Of a stretch of 64,000 nt of DNA, positions 58,795 through 64,000 are shown piece by piece. Position 1 is the stretch's first letter. Each line of letters begins with the position of its first letter. The stretch spans positions 5,456,001 through 5,520,000 of the forward strand of contig NZ_CP084058.1 in assembly GCF_020215645.1 (NCBI RefSeq), in the 5' to 3' direction. A program made the translations under genes and the position numbers. The notes below the pieces were generated by a model, which did no database searches, was not told the origin of the DNA, and saw only the letters and a program-made list of their open reading frames with translations. Source of the stretch: Nonomuraea gerenzanensis (GTDB lineage: Bacteria; Actinomycetota; Actinomycetes; Streptosporangiales; Streptosporangiaceae).

Positions 58795-59916
58795 ATGAGG
58801 ACCTCGACGAGGATCGGCCTGGCGGGCCTGGGCTGCGCGATGCTGACGCTGAGCGTCATGCCCCCCGCCACCGCGAGCCGCCCCCACCTCGGAAACGTGC
58901 AGCGGGCGCTCACCGAGCTGGCGGGAAACGCGGAGGTGGTCGGCGCGATCGGCGCCGTCTACGTCCACGGCAGGCAGGTCGACCTGGGCTCCGCCGGCAC
59001 GAGGCTGCTGAACGGCGGCGGCGGCAGGATCCCGCCGGGTGCCCGCTTCCGGATCGGCTCGCAGACCAAGTCCATGACCCAGGTCGTCATCATGAAGCTG
59101 GTCACCGAGCGGAAGCTCAGCCTGGACGACAGGCTCAGCGACCTGCTGCCCGAGGTCGCCCAGCAGGGGCTGGTGCGTTTCGCCGACCAGATCACCGTCG
59201 AGCAGCTCATCCACCACACCTCCGGCATCCCCAACTGGTACACCCCGGAGCTGGTCGACTACTTCGACTTCGACACCTACCACGCGCCGATCGAGCTGAT
59301 CGCGAAGACCAAGGACCTCGAGCGGCCCTTCCCACCCGGTGAGGGGTACTCCTACTCCAACACCAACTACTTCCTGCTCGGGCTGATCATCGAGAGGCTC
59401 TCGGAGCACCACTCCGTGGCGGCCGAGTTCCAGGAGCGCATCTTCGACCGGCTGCACCTGCGTGACACCTACCTGCCAGTCACCTTCCCCGGCGGGATCA
59501 GGGGCCCGCACGGTCACGGCTACTTCCCGGACGAGAACGGCACGCTACGCGACGTCGACCGGCTCAACATGAGCTACGGCTACGCCGCCGGAGGCGTGAT
59601 CTCCACCACGGACGATCTGAGCGCCTTCCACGAGGCGCTGGCGACCGACCTGCTGACGAAGGAGGAGCAGGACGCGCTGAACGCCGGCCGCCCCGCCCCC
59701 GGGCAGCCGTCGGAGCCGCGGCCCGATCCGCGCGTGTGCGGCGAGTACGCGCCGGTGAAGGGCGGCTCGCCGGGCTTCTCCGCCCTGACCTACCAGAACC
59801 GGGACGGCAGCCTGCAGTTCATCGTCTCCGTCACGCTGGGCACGAGGAACACCGACCCCGCCGTCGAGCCGCTGGTGAAGAAGGCGGCCGAGGCGGTGCT
59901 CTGCCCCGAGGGCTGA
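58795..59916 (+). CDS. Secreted serine hydrolase (class C beta-lactamase / DD-carboxypeptidase fold)
   Basis: A 373-residue exported enzyme. The signal peptide ends PPATAS. The active-site SxxK is SQTK, the second motif YxN is in YSYSNTNY, and the third lies in KGGSPGF, where families usually have H/K-T/S-G. It resembles the R61 DD-peptidase-like group, acting on peptidoglycan stem peptides or D-amino-acid esters. GGAGGGAG precedes the ATG. It is separated by 91 bp from the second Bell/STAND pair and is probably independent of it. Confidence 0.85.
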   Translation: MRTSTRIGLAGLGCAMLTLSVMPPATASRPHLGNVQRALTELAGNAEVVGAIGAVYVHGRQVDLGSAGTRLLNGGGGRIPPGARFRIGSQTKSMTQVVIMKLVTERKLSLDDRLSDLLPEVAQQGLVRFADQITVEQLIHHTSGIPNWYTPELVDYFDFDTYHAPIELIAKTKDLERPFPPGEGYSYSNTNYFLLGLIIERLSEHHSVAAEFQERIFDRLHLRDTYLPVTFPGGIRGPHGHGYFPDENGTLRDVDRLNMSYGYAAGGVISTTDDLSAFHEALATDLLTKEEQDALNAGRPAPGQPSEPRPDPRVCGEYAPVKGGSPGFSALTYQNRDGSLQFIVSVTLGTRNTDPAVEPLVKKAAEAVLCPEG

Positions 59917-60007
59917 CGCCGGGCGATTGAGTACCCCCGTACTCATGGCCGCCCCCGATCCGGCCGCCTATCGTGAACGGCAGCCGAGAACGGAGGAGCG
60001 ACCCGTG

Positions 60008-60433
60008 ATGGAAGCCGTCGCCGAACTGGTGATGACCGGTGCCGCGACCGTGGTCGCCGCCATGGCGACCGACGCGTGGCAGAGCGCCAGGACGAGGGCG
60101 GCAGCCCTGTTCGGCCGAGGCGACGAGGAACGGCGCGACCTGGCAGCGGCCCGGCTCGACCGCGCCGCCGCCGAGGTGGAGGCGGCGGACCCGGCCGAGC
60201 GGGACGAGGTCCGGCAGCGGGTCGCCGCCGCCTGGCAGGTGCGGCTGGTGGACCTGCTGGACGACCATCCGGAGGCGGAGGCGGAGCTGCGCCGGGTGAT
60301 CGAGGAGCTGAGCGGACGGTTGCCGGCCGCGCAGCAGAGCTGGGTGCAGCACATCACCGCGCGGGGACAGGGATCGGTCGCCCAAGGGGTGATGTTCGGC
60401 ACCATCATCAACCACCGGAAAGAGCCGGAGTGA
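60008..60433 (+). CDS. Second small helical effector-like (Bell-type) protein with C-terminal amyloid-type motif
   Basis: A 141-residue protein paralogous to the one at 40402-40803: MEAVAELVMTGAATVVAAMA and AWQSARTRAAALFGRGDEE parallel that protein's start, and AWQVRLVDLLDDHPEAEAEL parallels its middle. About 110 helical residues are followed by ARGQGSVAQGVMFGTIINH (118-136), a G-V-x-F-G-x-I motif of the kind linked to bacterial amyloid signalling. The ATG at 60008 (or GTG at 60005) follows GGAGGAG. It overlaps the STAND gene by GTGA, so the two are made together. The effector role is inferred from the Bell/NLR arrangement. Confidence 0.7.
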   Translation: MEAVAELVMTGAATVVAAMATDAWQSARTRAAALFGRGDEERRDLAAARLDRAAAEVEAADPAERDEVRQRVAAAWQVRLVDLLDDHPEAEAELRRVIEELSGRLPAAQQSWVQHITARGQGSVAQGVMFGTIINHRKEPE

Positions 60434-63400
60434 GCAACCAGTCCGTCACCGTGACGGCGGGGGTCGGCTACGGCGTCATCGGCGCCGACCTGCATGTGTT
60501 CGGTGACGGCAGCCCGCTGTACCTGCTGGAGAACTGGCGTCCACCGGCCCCGGCGGACTCGGGCGCGCTGCGTGAGCAGCCGAGCCGGATGCTGAACGCG
60601 CGCCACGCCGTCGTGGAGTTCACCGGCCGCGAGGAGGAGCGGCGGGAGCTGCTCGGGTGGCGCGACGGCACGAAGAAGCTGGGTGTCAGGTGGCTGCACG
60701 GTCCGGGAGGGCAGGGCAAGTCACGGCTGGCCGCCAGGCTGGCGGAGGAGTCGCTGGCGCAGGGGTGGAAGGTCGTCGCCGCGCTGCACGGGCCCGGCAC
60801 CGTCCTGCCGGCGGACCGGCAGGAGGACCTGAGCCTCACCGGCGCCACCGGCCTGCTGCTCGTCGTCGACTACGCCGACCAGTGGCCGCTGACCCACCTG
60901 ACCTGGCTCTTCAGCAACGCGCTGCTGCACAGGCCGGGAGTGCGGACCAGGGTGCTGCTGGTGGCGCGGACGCTGGACGCCTGGCCCGCGGTACGCGCGA
61001 CGCTGGCCACGCACCTGGCCGCCACCTCGGCGCAGGCGCTGCCCGCCCTGGACACCGGGGGCGAGCGCGAGGAGATGTTCCGCGTCGCCCGTGACAGCTT
61101 CGCCAGGCACTACACCGTGGCCGAGCCGGAGGCCGTCCGGGTGCCCTGGCTGGGCGCGCCCGACATGGGCCTGACCCTGGGCGTGCACATGGCGGCACTG
61201 GTGGCGGTCGACGCCTTCGCGACAGGGGCACGGCAGCCGCGGCCGACCGACCTGGCGGCGCTCGCCGCGTACCTGCTCGACCGGGAGCACCTGCACTGGG
61301 CCCGGCTGCACAGCGAGGAGACGCACCGGCTCTCACCTGCGGGCCGCACGTTCACCACGACGCCGCAGGCGATGCACTACACCGTCTTCCTCGCCGCCCT
61401 CACCGGCTCCGTCGACCGCGCGACCGGGCGGGCGCTGCTCCAGGACCCGCCGGTGGAGCTGGAGGCGGAGCGGGCGCTGGCCGACCACGCGCACTGCTAC
61501 CCGCCCGAGCGGCCGGGATCGGTGCTCGAGCCGCTCTATCCCGACCGGCTGGCCGAGGACTTCCTGGCGCTCACCGTCTCGGGCCACCCCGTCGACTATC
61601 CCGCACAGCCGTGGGCCGCCCCGGCCACCGCCACGCTCGTGCGCCGGCCGGGGGAGTGGACCGACGACCGGCGGCTGCTGCCGCCGCAGGAGCAGGCGCC
61701 CCCCTGGACGCCACGGGCGGTCACTTTCCTGGCCGCCGCGGCGGCCCGCTGGCCGCACGTGGGGCCGAACTGCCTGTTCCCGCTGCTGCGCGAGGATCCC
61801 TTCCTGGCACTGGACGCGGGCAACGCCGCGCTGGTCGCCCTCGCCGAGTCGGCCGACTTCGGCCTGCTGGAGTCGCTGGCCAAGCGCCTGCCTGCGGAGC
61901 AGAACGCCGACGTGGACGTGGGGGCCGCCGCGGTGGTCAAGCGGGTGACGGACGAGCGGCTGGCCGTGGTGGACGACCCGGGCCTGCGGGCGGAGTTCCT
62001 GACCTACCTGGCGCAGCGGTTGTCGTTCGCCGGGCGTACCGAAGAAGCCCTGGAACCCATCGGGGAGGCGCTGGAGATCCACCGGCGGCTGGCGGAGCCG
62101 TCCAAGCTGGCCGGGACGCTGGATCTGCTGGGGGTCGCGCTGGAGGCGCTGGGCGAGCAGGAGCAGGCGCTGGCCCGCACCGCCGAGGCGGTGGAGATCT
62201 ACCGTCAGGTGGCCGAGCCTGCGCAGCCCGGGCACCTGGCCGCGTTCGCCGTCGCCCTGCACAACGCCGCCAGGCTGTACCTGGCGGTGGGCGACCCGCG
62301 CCGGGCCTTCGAGCACGCGGAGGAAGCGCTCGGCCTGGACATCCGGCTGGCCGGTGCCCATCCGGGCGAGCACGTGGCGAGCGTCGCCGCGTCGTTGTCG
62401 ATGGTGGCCACGACGTTGTCGGCGATGGGACGCCACGAGGAGGCGCTGCGGTTCGTGGAGCAGGCGGCGCAGATCCTCACCGCCCTGGCCGAGGTGGACC
62501 CGGCCACGCACCTGCCCGAGCTGGCCGACGTACAGAACAACAGGGGCGTCATCCTCTCCCACCTGGGCCGCAGGACCGACGCGGTGACCCCCGTGATGGA
62601 GGCGGTCGCGGCGGAGCGGCGGCTGGCGGAGGCCAACCCCGACGTCCACCTGCCCGGCCTGGCCCTCGCGCTCAACAACCTGGGCACCCGCCATACGGAG
62701 CTGGGCGAGTTCGCCGAGGCGCTCGCGGCGGCGGAGGAGTCGGTACGCATCCACACCCGGCTGGCCGCCGCCAACCCCGCGGCGCACCGCCCGGGGCTGG
62801 CCATGTCGCTGCACAACCTCAGCAGCACGCAGCTGCTCATGGGGATGGCGCGGCAGGACGAGGAACGCATGCGCCTGGGCATCGAGAACGAGCGGCGGGC
62901 CCTGGAGATCCAGCGTGAGCTGGCGGCCGCCCAACCGGCCAGGTACAACCTGGACCTGGCCGGGCAGCTGATGGCCTTCGGCCTCAAGCTCTCCCAGGTC
63001 GGGCGGCCCGCCGACGGGCTGGAGCCGACGCAGGAGGCGTTGCTGATCCTGCGTGACCTGGCGGTGGCGGACCCCGACGCCCACGGGGGGAGCCTGGCGC
63101 TCGCGCTGCACACCTTCGCCCTGGTACGTGCCGGTGCCGCCGTGGACCTGGAGCGGGCGCGGGCCGCCTTCGAAGCGGCCTTCGGCCTCTGGCGTGCCCT
63201 GGAGGAGCAGGAGCCGGGGACGCACCTGGCCCAGCTCGCGAGCGGGCTGATCGGCTACGCGGCGACCCGCGCCACCAGCGGGATCACCACCGAGCAGGCG
63301 CTGGCGGCGGCCGAGGAGGCCATCCAGCTCTACGACCGGATCCTGGAGGCGGCGCCGGACGACCGGATGCAGGCGGTCGCCCGCTGGGGCGCCTGCCACC

Positions 63401-63510
63401 TGCTGGCCGAGCTGCTGGCGGAGGCGGGCCTCGGCGCGGAGGCGGCGGAGCTGCGCGCCCGGCTGACCGAGGAGGAGGCGCGTGCGGCCGAGCCGTTCGT
63501 GCAGCCATGA
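60430..63510 (+). CDS. STAND (NLR-like) ATPase with TPR repeats and N-terminal motif
   Basis: A 1026-residue protein translated from a GTG overlapping the preceding stop. Residues 5-24 (SVTVTAGVGYGVIGADLHVF) resemble the partner's C-terminal motif (G-V-x-Y/F-G-x-I). The NTPase has Walker A GPGGQGKS (91-98) and Walker B GLLLVVDYAD (141-150). From about residue 530 to the end are tetratricopeptide repeats of the FDR/NPHP3-like kind, for example FAGRTEEALEPIGEALEIHR, LNNLGTRHTELGEFAEALAA and PLEIQ-type repeats. TPRs would sense a signal and the N-terminal motif would pass it to the small helical protein. No membrane helix is seen, unlike the first STAND protein. Confidence 0.78.
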   Translation: MSNQSVTVTAGVGYGVIGADLHVFGDGSPLYLLENWRPPAPADSGALREQPSRMLNARHAVVEFTGREEERRELLGWRDGTKKLGVRWLHGPGGQGKSRLAARLAEESLAQGWKVVAALHGPGTVLPADRQEDLSLTGATGLLLVVDYADQWPLTHLTWLFSNALLHRPGVRTRVLLVARTLDAWPAVRATLATHLAATSAQALPALDTGGEREEMFRVARDSFARHYTVAEPEAVRVPWLGAPDMGLTLGVHMAALVAVDAFATGARQPRPTDLAALAAYLLDREHLHWARLHSEETHRLSPAGRTFTTTPQAMHYTVFLAALTGSVDRATGRALLQDPPVELEAERALADHAHCYPPERPGSVLEPLYPDRLAEDFLALTVSGHPVDYPAQPWAAPATATLVRRPGEWTDDRRLLPPQEQAPPWTPRAVTFLAAAAARWPHVGPNCLFPLLREDPFLALDAGNAALVALAESADFGLLESLAKRLPAEQNADVDVGAAAVVKRVTDERLAVVDDPGLRAEFLTYLAQRLSFAGRTEEALEPIGEALEIHRRLAEPSKLAGTLDLLGVALEALGEQEQALARTAEAVEIYRQVAEPAQPGHLAAFAVALHNAARLYLAVGDPRRAFEHAEEALGLDIRLAGAHPGEHVASVAASLSMVATTLSAMGRHEEALRFVEQAAQILTALAEVDPATHLPELADVQNNRGVILSHLGRRTDAVTPVMEAVAAERRLAEANPDVHLPGLALALNNLGTRHTELGEFAEALAAAEESVRIHTRLAAANPAAHRPGLAMSLHNLSSTQLLMGMARQDEERMRLGIENERRALEIQRELAAAQPARYNLDLAGQLMAFGLKLSQVGRPADGLEPTQEALLILRDLAVADPDAHGGSLALALHTFALVRAGAAVDLERARAAFEAAFGLWRALEEQEPGTHLAQLASGLIGYAATRATSGITTEQALAAAEEAIQLYDRILEAAPDDRMQAVARWGACHLLAELLAEAGLGAEAAELRARLTEEEARAAEPFVQP

Positions 63511-63563
63511 CGGCGCCTCCTCCCGGGTGCCGCCGGGCTGCGTGCCGCCGGCTGTGGGGTTTG

Positions 63564-64000
63564 TCACCGGTAGGCGGTCGCCTGAAGGGTGTACAGGTCG
63601 CTGTACAGGCCGCCACCGGCGATCAGCGTCTCGTGTGTCCCCTGCTCACTGATCCTCCCGTGGTCGAGCACGTAGATGCGGTCGGCGTAACGGACGCTCG
63701 CCAGGCGGTGGGTGATCAGCACGACGGTGCGGCCGTCGGCATGGGCGCGCAGCCCCTCGAAGGCGGCGTGCTCGGCGCGGGCGTCGAGGGCGGCGGTGGG
63801 CTCGTCGCAGATCAGCAGGTCGGCGTCGCGGTGGAAGCCGCGGGCCACGGCGATGCGCTGCCACTGGCCGCCGGACAGCTCGCAGCCGTCCTTGAAGCGG
63901 CGATCCAGCAGGGTGCGGTAGCCGTGCGGCAGGCCGGCGATGACCTCGTCGGCGCCGGCGATGGCGGCGGCGGCGTGCAGGGCGGGCTCGCCCTTGTCGG
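63564..64000 (-). CDS. ABC exporter ATPase domain, C-terminal end (partial)
   Basis: The last 145 residues of an ABC protein whose 5' part lies beyond the window. Present are the signature CELSGGQWQRIAVARGF, Walker B LLICDEPTAALD, the H-switch LITHRLASVRYADRIYVLDH and the ending GRISEQGTHETLI, which is typical of type IV exporters with fused membrane and ATPase domains. Family and cargo cannot be told from this part. It is convergent with the STAND-TPR gene, 53 bp apart. Confidence 0.88.
   Translation of the reverse strand, partial: DKGEPALHAAAAIAGADEVIAGLPHGYRTLLDRRFKDGCELSGGQWQRIAVARGFHRDADLLICDEPTAALDARAEHAAFEGLRAHADGRTVVLITHRLASVRYADRIYVLDHGRISEQGTHETLIAGGGLYSDLYTLQATAYR

Noticed and set aside
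61333..63567. 744-codon minus-strand open frame opposite the STAND-TPR gene
   Set aside because: Antisense to clear TPR repeats; Gly/Arg/Gln-rich shadow.

Overview
This is chromosomal DNA from a high-GC actinomycete. GC-rich third codon positions, GTG and TTG starts, ATGA/GTGA operon overlaps and the gene families all point there. The mix (CHASE3 kinase, GH127 sugar operon, STAND NTPases, DosR-type boxes) fits Streptosporangiales such as Nonomuraea, but the genus is a guess. I see no rRNA, tRNA, CRISPR array, integrase or intact insertion sequence. The two ends cut a histidine kinase (left) and an ABC exporter (right).

Layout. 1-5.7 kb: partial kinase, a 36-codon stump of a diiron monooxygenase, a SulP transporter with a GAP-family membrane protein, and an HxlR regulator divergent from a DHFR-like/MBL-hydrolase pair. 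5.7-11.6 kb: a leftward operon (nitroreductase, aldo/keto reductase, patatin, MGT glycosyltransferase, two membrane-linked proteins) with a MarR regulator. 11.7-19.6 kb: a leftward arabinoside-use operon (LacI regulator, ABC importer without an ATPase gene, GH127, secreted clan-A hydrolase with a CBM). 19.7-34.1 kb: a dormancy/hypoxia-like region with cydAB, a CtpF-like P-type ATPase, DUF1876, a group-2 sigma factor, SRPBCC, DUF4342 and small membrane proteins, marked by repeated DosR/DevR-like boxes (GGGACCNNGGTCCC and GGGCCGAAGGTCCC types). In this region ABC ATPase, fructose-bisphosphate aldolase, ROK kinase, GAPDH and nitronate monooxygenase genes all carry large internal or terminal deletions. 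34.2-38.1 kb: a persulfide/thiol module (CstR regulator with two palindromic operators, CstB-like MBL-rhodanese, rhodanese-membrane protein, CcdA, TlpA). 38.5 kb: nhaA. 39.9-43.5 kb and 54.1-63.5 kb: STAND (NLR-like) signalling genes. 43.5-54 kb: sulfotransferase, methyltransferase, Lrp regulator, complete oligopeptide ABC operon ending in an M24-fold protein, tautomerase and TetR.

The most interesting content is the STAND material. Two adjacent gene pairs each encode a small helical protein ending in a short Gly/Asn-rich or G-V-x-F/Y-G motif, followed by a P-loop STAND ATPase that begins with a matching motif. In the first pair the motif is nearly identical in both partners (V-x-V-G-G-D-N-N-G-x-x-x-V-G-D-x-N) and resembles the RHIM/PP amyloid core. 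This is the arrangement expected of an effector (Bell-like, HeLo/MLKL-analogous) triggered by an NLR through amyloid templating. The two small proteins look like paralogues of each other. A third STAND protein (nSTAND1 plus WD40) with another such N-terminal motif, and a CHAT-protease remnant, lie in the same 24 kb. Functions are inferred from family resemblance and layout; nothing was searched.
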